Shown one piece after another: positions 17,019-26,840 of a stretch of DNA of 44,889 nucleotides. The stretch is from Firmicutes bacterium FC7 (GTDB taxonomy: Bacteria > Bacillota > Clostridia > Tissierellales > Tissierellaceae), in the NCBI GenBank assembly GCA_022760735.1, contig JAKELU010000001.1:477274-522162 (forward strand), in the 5' to 3' direction. Each line of letters starts with the position of its first letter. The first letter of the stretch is position 1. The translations under genes and the position numbers were made by a program. The notes beneath the pieces were generated by a model, which saw only the letters and a list, made by a program, of their open reading frames with translations, had not been told where the DNA came from and searched no databases.

Positions 17019-17999
17019 TTACTCCCATCTTAGGTCTTTGCCATAGAATTTCAGAGGGATAAACTTATCTAATATTCTTGAAAATACTCTATCTGTATAA
17101 ATTTCTGATATTTCCTTCGGAGTAAGGTTTGTAGATATCAAAGTTTTCTTACTAGATATAATTCTTGTATTTACAATATTAAATATCTCAGCATTTGTAA
17201 ATGTATTAGAGACTTCAGTACCTAAATCATCTATGATTAATAAATCAGCATTAAATAATAAATTATATTGATAATCACCAAGTCCATCATTGTCTTTACC
17301 AAATTTACGCTTTTCAAGTATATCTAATATAGTAAATGCAGTCTGATATATTACTATTTTATTTTTATCTAACAATGCCTTTGCAATGCAATTGCATAGA
17401 TATGTCTTGCCTAATCCAGTTGTTCCGTAAAAGAGTAAGTTCTCCCCATTTGCTTCGTCAAAGTTACTTATGAATCCTTCAGCAATACCTACAATGTCTA
17501 TCATATTCTCCCTAGGAGTTAATTCCTCCCCGGGAAATTTTTCATTGCTAAAGATTTCAATATTGAAATTTTGAAAATTTTCCTTGCTAAGAACATTCCC
17601 TATATTAGACATTTTATAAGCCCTATTTACCAGTTCCTGTTTGAGACAATTACACTTCTCTCCATTTTCAAGATATCCAGTATCCTTACAGCAATCACAA
17701 TCATACTTTAACTCCATATAGTCAGGAGGTATATTGCACTCCGTTAGTAAAAATGCCTTTTCCATTTTTAAGGATTCGATTGTCCTCTTTGCCTTTTCTA
17801 CAGCTTCTTTATACCCTTCAGGATTTCCTAGAATGTACTTTGCCATGGAGATGCTTGTCCTCATAATATCTTCATCAATTCGTTTAATTGCAGGTATCTT
17901 TTTATAGACATATTCAATTCTCTTTCTTTTTTCCCTTTCTTGTCTATCTCTTTTTTTCTCATATTCCACGGAAACTTCTCTCATTATATCATCATACAT
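17019..17999 (-). CDS. DnaI/DnaC-like AAA+ helicase loader
   Basis: A probable ATPase that loads the replicative helicase DnaB. Basic/acidic N-terminal region (1-80), a cysteine cluster (Cys101, 103, 104, 116, 118) in the place of the DnaI zinc motif, and an AAA+ domain with Walker A GTTGLGKT (192-199), Walker B LLIIDDLG (Asp257, Asp258), STNLTP sensor I and an Arg-rich end (YTDRVFSRI). Length 326 matches DnaI. It starts one base after the stop of the DnaD-like gene, so the two are translationally coupled. The helicase it would load, DnaB, is encoded 3 kb away. Confidence 0.9.
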   Translation of the reverse strand: MYDDIMREVSVEYEKKRDRQEREKRKRIEYVYKKIPAIKRIDEDIMRTSISMAKYILGNPEGYKEAVEKAKRTIESLKMEKAFLLTECNIPPDYMELKYDCDCCKDTGYLENGEKCNCLKQELVNRAYKMSNIGNVLSKENFQNFNIEIFSNEKFPGEELTPRENMIDIVGIAEGFISNFDEANGENLLFYGTTGLGKTYLCNCIAKALLDKNKIVIYQTAFTILDILEKRKFGKDNDGLGDYQYNLLFNADLLIIDDLGTEVSNTFTNAEIFNIVNTRIISSKKTLISTNLTPKEISEIYTDRVFSRILDKFIPLKFYGKDLRWE

Positions 18000-18000
18000 T

Positions 18001-19077
18001 TTAAGCTTCTCCTTTTAACTTCTGGTTATGAGCTTCTCTTTTTCTCTTAGCTATGGCTTCTAGTTCCTCCGATGTATATTTATCAGTTCTCTGTTCAAAA
18101 TTATGAAATCTAGTTTTGTTTGCAGTAGGCTTTCTATATTGGTTATTAACTACTGGCTTCTTTATTACAGTAGGCTTATCTAGCAACTCAATATCCTCTA
18201 CTGTCTTAACTCCCCTTTCAAACCAATTCTTAAGTGTACCATTCACATAGCTTACACTAGGTTTAGGGTTTTTATCCGTTTCACAGCCTAATAGGACAAT
18301 ATCCATTGAAAAATTATATTCTTCAAACCACTTGTCGATCATTTCCTTCTCATCTTTCTTTATAGGCCTATTATGTAATCCTAGAGCCCTCATAACTTTT
18401 TGATATCTATAATATTTTTCATCTGACTTACGGAAATTCTCTATTACAGCATCTATATTGGTCAATCCTTCATCGTACCAATTTCTGATTATAGCCTCCA
18501 CGTAATTAATTTTTCTTATTCCTTTCTGCTCTACAGCATAGAAAAAGGCCTTTTCTATTACATCAGGATTCATATTGTAGTCATGTATCCATTCCAATAT
18601 CATCTTTTTCTCAGATGGAGTGGTCTGCCTTCTCATGATATAATCAATCTGATTAAACATATTGTTTATTATTGGCATCTGATTTGCCTCAATTAAATCC
18701 TGTGTGCTATATCTAAGGTCTTTTTTTGGCTCCTCTTTCTGGTTGAACATATTATAATTATTCTTTATGTAAAGCTGTTTTAAATTTAAAAACTTTACCT
18801 TATAATTTACTTTGTCGTCACCCTTCTTTTCTATAATACCTTTTTCTTCCCAGAAATCCCAAGCTCTCAAAACATCTTCTAAAGGTATATCTAGATGTTT
18901 TGCAATGGTGTTGTTTGTGACCTCAAGCTTTTCATCCTTATCATGTGCATATTTAAAGCCAAGTAAATATACCTTAACATAAGTACCATTTGCCATTGGC
19001 ATATAATCATTTATAAATATATTTTCAATAGGAGTATCTCCCAAATCCATTTCTGTAGTTTCAAGTATGAAGCTCAT
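18001..19077 (-). CDS. DnaD-domain replication initiation protein
   Basis: A primosome component of the DnaB/DnaD superfamily of Firmicutes, which binds DNA and helps recruit the helicase-loader complex. N-terminal winged-helix-like region (about 25-110), then two similar DnaD-type segments: PSEKKMILEWIHDYNMNPDVIEKAF...KINYVEAIIRNWYDEGLTN and PIKKDEKEMIDKWFEEYNFSMDIV...SVSYVNGTLKNWFERGVKT, each ending in the YxxxxxxNW motif. The tail is basic. The frame is open to 19104, but ATG 19077 has AGGAGTGGAG upstream and is preferred (358 residues). It overlaps the GNAT gene end by 17 bp and is coupled to the loader gene. Confidence 0.88.
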   Translation of the reverse strand: MSFILETTEMDLGDTPIENIFINDYMPMANGTYVKVYLLGFKYAHDKDEKLEVTNNTIAKHLDIPLEDVLRAWDFWEEKGIIEKKGDDKVNYKVKFLNLKQLYIKNNYNMFNQKEEPKKDLRYSTQDLIEANQMPIINNMFNQIDYIMRRQTTPSEKKMILEWIHDYNMNPDVIEKAFFYAVEQKGIRKINYVEAIIRNWYDEGLTNIDAVIENFRKSDEKYYRYQKVMRALGLHNRPIKKDEKEMIDKWFEEYNFSMDIVLLGCETDKNPKPSVSYVNGTLKNWFERGVKTVEDIELLDKPTVIKKPVVNNQYRKPTANKTRFHNFEQRTDKYTSEELEAIAKRKREAHNQKLKGEA

Positions 19078-19681
19078 TTTCTCCACTCCTAATTCTTGTT
19101 GCAATAAAATCTTCCTTTTCTAACTTCATTCTATATATATAATTATATATCTTTTTATTATTGATTACAAAAGAAGATTGTACCTCTAAAAAATATGGGC
19201 TATTTAAGTCTAATTTTTGGTCAAAAAAATAATCTAAATAATATCCATCTTCTTTAAAACCCATATTTCTATATAATTTATAAGCCCGTACATTAAACTC
19301 AGCCACCTCTAAATACATCCTTTTCATATTTAATTCATTGAAGTAATAATTTAGAAAGGTCTCTAGGGTTTCAGTACCATATCTTTTGCTAACATAATTA
19401 GGATCAAATACTAAGCCTAAAGTTGACTCTTTTCTAAGCCTTTTTATATCCTTCATACCTAAATAGCCAATAAACTTATTTTCTTCATTGTATATTGCAA
19501 AATATTTATTTCTAAAAGATGAGGTCTTTTTTTTATACCATCTTTCAATTTCCCTATCAGTCAGATCAGGAAAATTATAATCAGCAATTAAGGGATTGTC
19601 ATGCTTACCCCATCCTCTCATTAAGAATACGTCTCCTATTTCAAGTGGTCTGATTATTACTCTAGGTCCTTTTATCTCCAT
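19061..19681 (-). CDS. GNAT-family N-acetyltransferase (RimJ/RimL-like)
   Basis: Acetyl-CoA-dependent N-acetyltransferase with the GNAT fold: IIRPLEIGDVFLMRGWG at the N-terminus, the RYGTETLETFLNYYF region in the acetyl-CoA pyrophosphate-binding position, and the closing LYRNMGFKEDGYYLDYFFDQ typical of RimJ/RimL-like enzymes. At 206 residues it is a little long, with a basic C-terminal extension. AGGAGG stands 6 bases before the ATG. It is first in a row with the DnaD-like and DnaI-like genes, with a terminator from fprA just upstream. Acceptor unknown. Confidence 0.85.
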   Translation of the reverse strand: MEIKGPRVIIRPLEIGDVFLMRGWGKHDNPLIADYNFPDLTDREIERWYKKKTSSFRNKYFAIYNEENKFIGYLGMKDIKRLRKESTLGLVFDPNYVSKRYGTETLETFLNYYFNELNMKRMYLEVAEFNVRAYKLYRNMGFKEDGYYLDYFFDQKLDLNSPYFLEVQSSFVINNKKIYNYIYRMKLEKEDFIATRIRSGENELHT

Positions 19682-19701
19682 AAAAAACCTCCTGCAAAAA
19701 T

Positions 19702-19727
19702 AACTTCGGAGGTTGACCTCCGAAGTT
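19702..19727 (-). terminator. Terminator of the flavodiiron gene
   Basis: Perfect 12-bp stem AACTTCGGAGGT / ACCTCCGAAGTT with a 2-base loop, directly after the fprA-like stop and followed by ATTTTTG on the minus strand. The GNAT ribosome binding site begins a few bases beyond, so any readthrough would reach the replication genes. Confidence 0.85.
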
Positions 19728-20939
19728 CTATTTCATATTTTCAATTAGCTTTTTACCAAATCCTAACCCATATTCTATAGCTTTTTCATATGAGTCTTCG
19801 TAAGGAATAAAGTTTACTTTAAGCCCATCTTCATTATAAATTTTTAATTTTAAGTTTTTTAGGTTATCCTGTATAATCTTGACAGCCTCTCCACTCCATC
19901 CATATGAACCAAAGGCACCTGCAAGCTTGCCTTTGACCCTAATAGGGTTTATAACTGCCATTAATTTATATATTGGTAATAAAGTATTTTGATTTATAGT
20001 TGGACTTCCTATTATAAAGCCGCAGGATTTATATACTTCTTCTTCCATAGTAGCTATATCTGTATGCTCAATATCCATAAGAACAACTTCAATATCTCCT
20101 GCTTGTTTTATTCCTTCTGCTATCTTCTCAGCCATCTTCTTAGTGTTGCCATATGCAGATACATAAGCTATATATACTCTTAGGTCCTTACAATTAGTCT
20201 CTGTTTCTGAAGAAATCTCCTTTGACCATTGGACATATTTTTTCCAATCGCTACGTAGAATTGGTCCATGGCCAGGTGCTATTATGTCTATATCCAAATC
20301 CTTAATCTTGTCGATGGCCTCTAACATATAGTTACTAAATGGTTTTAGTATTACATCAAAATAATACTTAAATGCATCATCAAAGTCGCCTACCTGGTCA
20401 TCAAACATTCTCTCATCACAATAATGACATCCAAAGGAGTCACAAGTAAATAATATCTTATCCTCTACCAAATAGGTGTACATTGTATCTGGCCAGTGTA
20501 AGAACGGAGCTGAAATAAACTTCAAAGTTTTATTCCCTAAACTAAGAGTGTCTCCATCCTTAACTATCATGGATTTAAAATCCTTATCCACCATATGCTT
20601 TAAAAAGTTAATGGCAGATCTACTTCCTACTACTGTAGCATTTGGAGCCTTATCAAGTAAAAATGTTAAATTCCCTGAATGATCAGGCTCTGTATGATCC
20701 ATTATAATATATTCTATATCCTCGAAGTTTGTAACTCTACTTATCTTATCTAGGTATGTGTCTTTAAATGTAGCCTTAGATGTTTCTACAATAGCTTTTT
20801 TATCAGCATTAATGAAATATGAGTTGTAAGTTGTACCGTATTTTGTCTCCATTACAACGTCAAAAGTAACTAAACCTGGGTCTAGTATCCCAATCCATTT
20901 TACTGATTCATTGACATCTAAAATCTTATTATCTATCAT
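19728..20939 (-). CDS. A-type flavodiiron protein (FprA-like)
   Basis: Reduces O2 to water (and in some members NO) in anaerobes, with electrons from rubredoxin or F420-type donors. Metallo-beta-lactamase-like diiron domain: HTEPDHSG (His82, Glu84, Asp86, His87), His148 in FLHWPDTM, Asp167 in CDSFG and His224 in PGHGPI make up the diiron ligands. A flavodoxin domain follows (from about 254, FMN loop YVSAYGNT). No rubredoxin domain is fused. An ATG at 20945 is inside the AGGAGG; ATG 20939, 6 bases after it, is the real start (403 residues). It stands alone with its own terminator. With the rubrerythrin at 43959 it forms part of the oxygen defence. Confidence 0.95.
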   Translation of the reverse strand: MIDNKILDVNESVKWIGILDPGLVTFDVVMETKYGTTYNSYFINADKKAIVETSKATFKDTYLDKISRVTNFEDIEYIIMDHTEPDHSGNLTFLLDKAPNATVVGSRSAINFLKHMVDKDFKSMIVKDGDTLSLGNKTLKFISAPFLHWPDTMYTYLVEDKILFTCDSFGCHYCDERMFDDQVGDFDDAFKYYFDVILKPFSNYMLEAIDKIKDLDIDIIAPGHGPILRSDWKKYVQWSKEISSETETNCKDLRVYIAYVSAYGNTKKMAEKIAEGIKQAGDIEVVLMDIEHTDIATMEEEVYKSCGFIIGSPTINQNTLLPIYKLMAVINPIRVKGKLAGAFGSYGWSGEAVKIIQDNLKNLKLKIYNEDGLKVNFIPYEDSYEKAIEYGLGFGKKLIENMK

Positions 20940-20975
20940 ATACATCCTCCTTACAATAGTATGTATACCCAGTTT

Positions 20976-21136
20976 AATTCACAATTATCGGTTCGCAATT
21001 TACAATTATTTGAAATAACTCGGATAAACAGCACACATAAATTAGGGTTTTCAGTTTTAATCCAATCTATAAAGGATAACCCTAGTGTAATTGTAAATTG
21101 CTTGTCCCCAGCAAGGAACAGTATTCATTGTGAATT
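20976..21136. repeat. Nested inverted-repeat element between fprA and dnaB
   Basis: Three nested pairs: AATTCACAAT (20976-20985) with its complement at 21127-21136; the 14-base GCAATTTACAATTA (20995-21008) with its complement at 21088-21101; and TTAGGGTT (21042-21049) with AACCCTA (21078-21084). The spacing is not a tight hairpin, so it looks like a small non-autonomous mobile element (MITE-like) or its remnant. No transposase reading frame is present. Confidence 0.65.
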
Positions 21137-21141
21137 GGTTT

Positions 21142-22479
21142 CTATTCTGTAAGGAAGTTTTCTTTATTAAGATATTTAGTATATTGTCCTTTCCATACTA
21201 ATTCTACCGTTCCTGTAGGTCCATTTCTATGCTTAGCTATAATAACTTCACCAATATTTTTCTTTTCAGAATCTCTATTATAATATTCATCTCTATATAA
21301 AAACATTACAACGTCAGCATCCTGCTCTATTGCTCCAGACTCCCTTAAGTCGGATAAAATAGGCCTATGGTCTGATCTTAGCTCTGGAGCACGGGATAAC
21401 TGTGAAAGGGCGATTACAGGGCAGTTCATTTCCTTAGCTAGTCCCTTTAATCCCCTTGAAATAGCAGAAATTTCTTGTTGTCTACTCTCACTATGTCCAT
21501 CAAGTGTCATCAATTGAAGGTAGTCAACTAAAACTAAATCAAGCCCCTTTTCTATTTTTAACTTCCTGCATTTAGCTTTCATCTCTGTTAGAGATATTCC
21601 TGGTGTGTCATCTATATAAATGCCAATTTGTGATAGTGGACCCATTGAATTTACTACTTGTAACCATTCATCATCTGCTAAATTTCCGCTAATTATCTTT
21701 TGCAAATCAACGTGAGCAGTTGAACTAATAATTCTTTGAACTAGCTGTTCCTTAGACATCTCCAGTGAAAAAACTGCTACCTTAGCATTTGCTTTTAATG
21801 CACTATTTGTACAAATATTAATTCCAAAGGCAGTTTTACCCATTGATGGTCTTGCAGCTACTAGTACTAAGTCAGATTTTTGTAATCCTGAAAGTTTATT
21901 ATCCAAATCAACAAATCCTGTAGTAAGACCTGTTAGCTGACCTTTATTTGCTGCTCTTTCCTCTATTTGAGCAAAACTACTTAATAATACTTCATTTATT
22001 GGCGCAAATCCTTGTTTATGACTGCCTTGAGTTATGTCAAATATTCTTTTTTCTGCCTTTTCTATAATGGCATTGACTTCCTCAGAATCTTCATATGCAC
22101 TAGTCATAATTTCATCGCTTGTTTTTATTAACTTTCTTAATATGGATTTTTGCTCAACAATTTTACAATAATATTCTACATTTGCTGTAGTTGCTATACT
22201 ACTTGAGAGATTGGCAAGATAAGTAATTCCTCCAATGTTCTCAAGAGTGCCTCTTCTCTTTAGTTCTTCTGATAGAGTGATTAAATCTACAGGTTCATTT
22301 TTATTAAATAATACCATGATAGCTTCATATATTTCTTTATTAGCTTCCTTATAAAAATCATCTGGTCTTATTATTTCCAAAGCTGTATTTATAGCCTCTT
22401 TATTAACTATCATGGCACCTAGTACAGATTGTTCTGCTTCTAGGCTGTGTGGTGGTATACGACCAACAAAACCTTCCAT
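21142..22479 (-). CDS. dnaB: Replicative DNA helicase
   Basis: The hexameric 5'-3' helicase of the replication fork (called dnaC in B. subtilis). N-terminal primase-interacting domain (RIPPHSLEAEQSVLGAMI at 7-24) and RecA-like motor with Walker A ARPSMGKT (209-216), LVLVDYLQLM Walker B, and SRGLKGLAKEMNCPVIALSQLSR. The end GEVIIAKHRNGPTGTVEL is typical. Length 445 is normal. GAGGGGG precedes the ATG. It is the last gene of the yybS-gdpP-rplI-dnaB set, the order seen near oriC in Bacillus and clostridia. No hairpin terminator is seen; the nested repeat element follows directly. Confidence 0.98.
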   Translation of the reverse strand: MEGFVGRIPPHSLEAEQSVLGAMIVNKEAINTALEIIRPDDFYKEANKEIYEAIMVLFNKNEPVDLITLSEELKRRGTLENIGGITYLANLSSSIATTANVEYYCKIVEQKSILRKLIKTSDEIMTSAYEDSEEVNAIIEKAEKRIFDITQGSHKQGFAPINEVLLSSFAQIEERAANKGQLTGLTTGFVDLDNKLSGLQKSDLVLVAARPSMGKTAFGINICTNSALKANAKVAVFSLEMSKEQLVQRIISSTAHVDLQKIISGNLADDEWLQVVNSMGPLSQIGIYIDDTPGISLTEMKAKCRKLKIEKGLDLVLVDYLQLMTLDGHSESRQQEISAISRGLKGLAKEMNCPVIALSQLSRAPELRSDHRPILSDLRESGAIEQDADVVMFLYRDEYYNRDSEKKNIGEVIIAKHRNGPTGTVELVWKGQYTKYLNKENFLTE

Positions 22480-22490
22480 TTAATCCCCCT

Positions 22491-22937
22491 CTATTCTATT
22501 GTTACATTCACCTTTAGTTTAGCAGAAATCTCTGTATATAATTTTACCTCAACTTCTGTTAATCCAACAGTCTTAATATTTTCCTTTAATTCTATTTTTC
22601 TCTTATCTACATCAATTTTATGTTGTTTCTTTAATTCATTCGCTATATCAGTAGAAGTGATTGAACCAAATAATTTTCCACCAGTTCCACCTTTTGCTTT
22701 TATTTGAATTGTAAGTTTCTCTATTTTATCCTTTAGCGCAAGTGCTTCTCTTTTTTCCTCTGCAATCCTAGCTGCTTCTGCACTTTTTCTTTCTTCTAAT
22801 TTCTTTAAATTGATTTCAGTAGCTTCAACGGCAAGATTTTTAGGTAATAGATAGTTTCTAGCATAACCATCCTTAGAGTTTACCAAATCTCCAGCCTTAC
22901 CTAATCCCTTAACATCTTTTAACAATATTACCTTCAT
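22491..22937 (-). CDS. rplI: 50S ribosomal protein L9
   Basis: Structural protein at the base of the L1 stalk. It has the N-terminal domain [32 protein letters not shown], the long connecting helix (about 40-75), and C-terminal RNA-binding domain. Length 148 is normal. The ATG overlaps the gdpP stop (ATGA), so they are translationally coupled; dnaB begins 11 bases further on. Confidence 0.98.
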   Translation of the reverse strand: MKVILLKDVKGLGKAGDLVNSKDGYARNYLLPKNLAVEATEINLKKLEERKSAEAARIAEEKREALALKDKIEKLTIQIKAKGGTGGKLFGSITSTDIANELKKQHKIDVDKRKIELKENIKTVGLTEVEVKLYTEISAKLKVNVTIE

Positions 22938-24931
22938 GCTTTTTCTCCTTCCTTTAAGTACTTCTCTATATTTTCAATTAGTAATTTTTCAGCTTCATCC
23001 ATTGTAACTCCACTTAACTGAGTACCTGCACTTGTAAGGTGTCCTCCCCCTCCAAGTTTTTCAAGTATCAGCTGAACACTGACATTTCCAATGGACCTAC
23101 CAGAAATATGGATCCTTGAATCTACCAATGCCAGTACAAAAGATGCTTCTACATTATTAATATTTAGCAGTTCATTTGCGGCTTGAGCTGCAATAAGGAT
23201 TGAATCTTCCATTTCCTCTTCAAGCCTTCCAATTGCTATAGTATCAAATACTAGCTTAGCTGTTCTTATAACCTCAGCTTTATTTACAAATGTATTTATA
23301 TCATCCCTAAAGAGTTTCTTTACGATTGCTGTGTCAGCACCTGCCCTTTTCAGCTGAGAAGCAGCTTCAAAGGTTCTGACACCTGTTTGGAATGTAAAGT
23401 TCTTTGTATCTACAGTTATACCCGCAAGTAGGGCTTCTGCCTCAACTTTTGTTAAATTTGTATTGTCACTCATATAAGTTAGAACTTCTGTTACCAACTC
23501 ACTTGTTGATGATGCATATGGTTCTAGGTATATAAGAACCGGATCTTTTATAAATTCTGCACCCCTTCTATGGTGGTCAATAACTACAACCTTATCTACC
23601 ACTTCCAACAGCTCTGGTGCCTCTGTAAAGCTTGGTTTATGATTGTCTACTAAAACCATTAAGGAATCTTTATTAATTAAATCAGCAGCTTCTTCAGGAG
23701 TAATAAACTTTTCAACAAGCTCTGGTTGCTCCTTCTTAAGTCTATCTAACAGATTCTTAATAGATGGATTCTCTCCACTTAAGACCAGATATCCTTTTTT
23801 GCTCCTATTTTCAATTGCTCTTAATATACCAATTCCGGAGCCTAATGAATCCATATCAGGGTTTTTATGTCCCATAACAAAAACACTATCGGTCTGATCT
23901 ATTAACTGCCTAAGGGCATATCCTATTACTCTAGCCTTTACCTTATTTCTTTTCTCCATAGCCTTGGACTTTCCACCAAAGAACTCAAAGGTACTTCCAG
24001 TCTTTAGTACAGCCTGATCTCCACCTCTACCTAGGGCAATATCAATAGCTGCCTTGGCATTTTCATAGGACTCTTGAAGGGTATCTCCAACTGAACTCAT
24101 ACCAATACTTAGTGTAATAGGAATTGTATTTCCTACATTTAATTCTCTCATATGGTCTAATAAATCAAATTTTTTAGCTTCAATATCCTCTAAAGACTCA
24201 TTATTTATTACTATAAGATATTTATCGTTTTCATATTTTCTTACAATCCCATTATACTTAGAAAAGTAGGTATTTATTTTCTTATCTATTTCAGCTAATA
24301 CTAATGGCCTATTTATATCTAATGTACTATTCTTCACATCATCATAATTGTCTACATAAACTAGACCCACTATTGTTTTCTCATTTTTATTAAAATCATC
24401 AAGCAATACGTAGTCAGTATTATCAACCCAATAAAGCATTATTGTCCTTGTATTAGTATTGTTTTTCTTAGTTTCTACAAAATTAGGATATACCTTAAAG
24501 AATTTATCTCCGTATCTAATATTTAAAGGATGGTCCTTGTCTTTCTTTAATACTTCATCCATATTAATTGTAGGAATAAGTTCATATAATCTCTCGTTTA
24601 AGATTTCATCCTCTACCATCATTTCAAGAAAAGGTGTGTTATACCACTTAACTGTTCCTAGTTCATCAATTAATACTAATGGAAAAGGCATATTAAATAT
24701 TGCATGCTTTGTAGCGGAATCAAATTCATCCGTCAAGTTTTCTATATGCTTTATAAAATCTTTGTTTTTTTCACTGACACTTTTAATGCTGTAAAATATT
24801 AAATACCCCAAAACTAATGCACTAATTATAGCAATTATTGGCTGATAAAATGCTATAATTACAACAAGAATAGATATAACTAATAGATATAGCTTTGCAT
24901 CAGACCATTTAAATAACTTTTTACTATTCAT
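22934..24931 (-). CDS. gdpP: Cyclic di-AMP phosphodiesterase GdpP (YybT)
   Basis: A membrane-bound enzyme that breaks down c-di-AMP and so controls turgor, K+ uptake and cell-wall stress. Order: two membrane helices (about 12-58), a PAS-like domain (about 75-150), a degenerate GGDEF domain (about 170-310, ending [12 protein letters not shown]), then DHH (about 340-500; [30 protein letters not shown]) and DHHA1 ([28 protein letters not shown]). All catalytic Asp/His motifs are intact. Length 665 matches B. subtilis GdpP. AGGGGG lies before the ATG, and the gap to yybS is 10 bases. Confidence 0.96.
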   Translation of the reverse strand: MNSKKLFKWSDAKLYLLVISILVVIIAFYQPIIAIISALVLGYLIFYSIKSVSEKNKDFIKHIENLTDEFDSATKHAIFNMPFPLVLIDELGTVKWYNTPFLEMMVEDEILNERLYELIPTINMDEVLKKDKDHPLNIRYGDKFFKVYPNFVETKKNNTNTRTIMLYWVDNTDYVLLDDFNKNEKTIVGLVYVDNYDDVKNSTLDINRPLVLAEIDKKINTYFSKYNGIVRKYENDKYLIVINNESLEDIEAKKFDLLDHMRELNVGNTIPITLSIGMSSVGDTLQESYENAKAAIDIALGRGGDQAVLKTGSTFEFFGGKSKAMEKRNKVKARVIGYALRQLIDQTDSVFVMGHKNPDMDSLGSGIGILRAIENRSKKGYLVLSGENPSIKNLLDRLKKEQPELVEKFITPEEAADLINKDSLMVLVDNHKPSFTEAPELLEVVDKVVVIDHHRRGAEFIKDPVLIYLEPYASSTSELVTEVLTYMSDNTNLTKVEAEALLAGITVDTKNFTFQTGVRTFEAASQLKRAGADTAIVKKLFRDDINTFVNKAEVIRTAKLVFDTIAIGRLEEEMEDSILIAAQAANELLNINNVEASFVLALVDSRIHISGRSIGNVSVQLILEKLGGGGHLTSAGTQLSGVTMDEAEKLLIENIEKYLKEGEKA

Positions 24932-24941
24932 AATACCCCCC

Positions 24942-25895
24942 TTAGGATTCGCGTCTTTTCAATTTTCTAAAATCAAATATTACGTCACTAACTCCTACTA
25001 ATGCTATTACTGTTCCAAGGGGAACAATAAAGGTAATAAAAATGAGAATTATTATCCTTAGGAACGACCTAAATTTTAATTTCATCATATAATAATCTAG
25101 AATTGAAAGACCTTGTATCGAGAACAAAAGCCACATAAAAAAAATTAGATTCATTACAATTGCATTATAATATGGTACATTAAAATTCTTTGTCAAATAA
25201 ACTCCTAGAAACATAATAATGGTTCCTGGAATTATATTGTTAGGCAGTTTGAAATTCGAAAACTTAGGAATTGATACTATACCAATGCCTGCTTTTCTTA
25301 AGACTAAAACTGAAAGGTAATGATTACTATATCCTATAAACATAGATACAGCTAGAAGTATTACCGGAAATAAGGTTAAAATGGATTTGAAACCAGTTTC
25401 AAGAAATTCTCTCTGCTGCAACAACTCATAATTGGTACGCCCTGTTTCTTTTAATATCTCAATATAATAGTTTATCGATTCATTAAATATCTGTTCCATC
25501 TGGGCAATAAAACTAACTCCTGTTACATCCTGAAATAGACCATATAACAATAGAGCTGATATAAAAAACACTGTCGCTGAATATAAGAGTATTTCCATCG
25601 GTCTTTTTCTGTTCTTAAGTTGAGTGATAATTACTAATGTTATAGGCATAAATAATTCAAAAAGTAATATACCACTATATATATCTGCTATAATTCCTAC
25701 TAATACTGATACTGCCGTTATGCCCAATATGCCAACAACTGATCCTCTTCTAATTCCAAGATAAATGAATGGAGTTGGGAAGAAAAATAAAATATATGGT
25801 AGACTATATATACCTAATAAAGCATACATTGACATAAACAAAATTATAACTAAAGATTCTACCATATCGTTACTTAACCTCTTATCGTCATTCAA
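24942..25895 (-). CDS. yybS: DUF2232 membrane protein (YybS-like)
   Basis: A polytopic protein with about 7-8 membrane helices (YALLGIYSLPYILFFFPTPFIYLGIRRGS; later ILDYYMMKLKFRSFLR and a hydrophobic end). Function unknown; the family is recognised by its place directly upstream of gdpP-rplI in Firmicutes and by the DUF2232 pattern. The frame opens with a GTG at 25904 that lies in the ribosome binding site; the TTG at 25895, 5 bases after GAGGTGG, gives MNDDKRLSND and is preferred (317 residues). It is first gene of the yybS-gdpP-rplI-dnaB operon. Confidence 0.88.
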   Translation of the reverse strand: MNDDKRLSNDMVESLVIILFMSMYALLGIYSLPYILFFFPTPFIYLGIRRGSVVGILGITAVSVLVGIIADIYSGILLFELFMPITLVIITQLKNRKRPMEILLYSATVFFISALLLYGLFQDVTGVSFIAQMEQIFNESINYYIEILKETGRTNYELLQQREFLETGFKSILTLFPVILLAVSMFIGYSNHYLSVLVLRKAGIGIVSIPKFSNFKLPNNIIPGTIIMFLGVYLTKNFNVPYYNAIVMNLIFFMWLLFSIQGLSILDYYMMKLKFRSFLRIIILIFITFIVPLGTVIALVGVSDVIFDFRKLKRRES

Positions 25896-25988
25896 ATTCC
25901 CCACCTCTAATCTATAAAAATATTTTCAATATTCTATTATATGTTTTATCTTTATTATACTCTAAAATATTCAAAAGGTCTTGTAATT

Positions 25989-26017
25989 ATAATAAATAGA
26001 ATTAAAAAAATAGTCAA
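25989..26017 (-). promoter_or_regulatory. Probable promoter of the yybS-gdpP-rplI-dnaB operon
   Basis: Minus strand TTGACT (complement of 26012-26017), 17-base spacer, TATTAT (complement of 25989-25994), about 95 bases before the yybS start. The rest of the 26018-26120 gap is less AT-rich and looks like repeat debris rather than a gene. Confidence 0.55.
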
Positions 26018-26120
26018 GAAACCTTATCGCAGTCTCATTCACCAAGTTATTAGTTCGCTATTGCTCACATACTTACATCAATTCGCAGAAAACACTGCTC
26101 ATTGTGTTAGGTCATAAAAA

Positions 26121-26140
26121 AAGAGAGGTTCCCCTCTCTT
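26121..26140 (-). terminator. Terminator of rpsF-ssb-rpsR
   Basis: Eight-bp stem AAGAGAGG / CCTCTCTT with a 4-base loop, overlapping the rpsR stop and followed by TTTTTATGACC on the minus strand. Confidence 0.8.
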
Positions 26141-26363
26141 ATTCAGCACTATATGGAAGTAATGCCACTTGTCTTGCTCTTTTGATAGCTGTTGTTAATT
26201 CTCTTTGATGTTTTGAGCAATTTCCAGAGATTCTTCTAGGAAGAATTTTACCTCTTTCAGTAACATATTTTTTAAGCTTATTTATATCCTTATAGTCAAT
26301 TGACTTTGATTTATCAGCACAAAAAGCACAAACTCTTTTTCTAGGCTTAAATCTTCTTTGCAT
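26139..26363 (-). CDS. rpsR: 30S ribosomal protein S18
   Basis: Binds 16S rRNA together with S6 in the platform. It retains the zinc-type cysteines (VCAFCADK and GNCSKH), i.e. the C+ form, which many bacteria have lost or duplicated as a C- form. [27 protein letters not shown] is the conserved core. Length 74 is normal. GGAGGG stands 6 bases before the ATG. Last gene of rpsF-ssb-rpsR; its product with S6 would be the ligand of the leader RNA at 27137-27175. Confidence 0.98.
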   Translation of the reverse strand: MQRRFKPRKRVCAFCADKSKSIDYKDINKLKKYVTERGKILPRRISGNCSKHQRELTTAIKRARQVALLPYSAE

Positions 26364-26380
26364 CTTTTTCCCTCCTTACT

Positions 26381-26821
26381 TTAGAATGGAATATCGTCGT
26401 TATCTATAGGATGGAAGCCTTCAATTCCTGGGAAGTCCATAGAAGAATCATTGAATCCTCCGCTGGATCTATTGGTATTGTCTCCCCACTCAAGAAATTC
26501 AACCTGATTAGCTACAACATCTGTTGTATATCTCTTAGTGCCATCACTTGCATCATAGCTACCTGTTTGAATTCTTCCTTGAATACCAACCAATCTTCCT
26601 TTTACAAGATAATTAGCACAGTTTTCAGCTTGTTTTCCCCAAACTACGATTCTAATAAAATCTGCTGTAGGCTGATTTCTCGACTCCATTTCCATTTTTT
26701 TCTCTTTAGATAGACCTCTATCTACGGCTATTGTAAAAGTTGATACTGGAGTTCCTGTATTAGGAATATATCTAAGTTCAGGATCTCTTGTTAATCTTCC
26801 TATTAAAACAACATTATTCAT
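26381..26821 (-). CDS. ssb: Single-stranded DNA-binding protein
   Basis: Coats single-stranded DNA in replication and repair. OB-fold (residues 1-105: MNNVVLIGRLTRDPELRYI, FIRIVVWGKQAENCANYLVKG), a short flexible linker rich in Ser, Gly and Asn, and the acidic tip DNDDIPF that recruits partner proteins. The frame is open to 26848, but ATG 26821 with GGTGAG upstream gives the canonical N-terminus (146 residues). It is between rpsF and rpsR as in B. subtilis ssbA. Confidence 0.97.
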   Translation of the reverse strand: MNNVVLIGRLTRDPELRYIPNTGTPVSTFTIAVDRGLSKEKKMEMESRNQPTADFIRIVVWGKQAENCANYLVKGRLVGIQGRIQTGSYDASDGTKRYTTDVVANQVEFLEWGDNTNRSSGGFNDSSMDFPGIEGFHPIDNDDIPF

Positions 26822-26840
26822 AAGCTCACCATCCCTTAGA

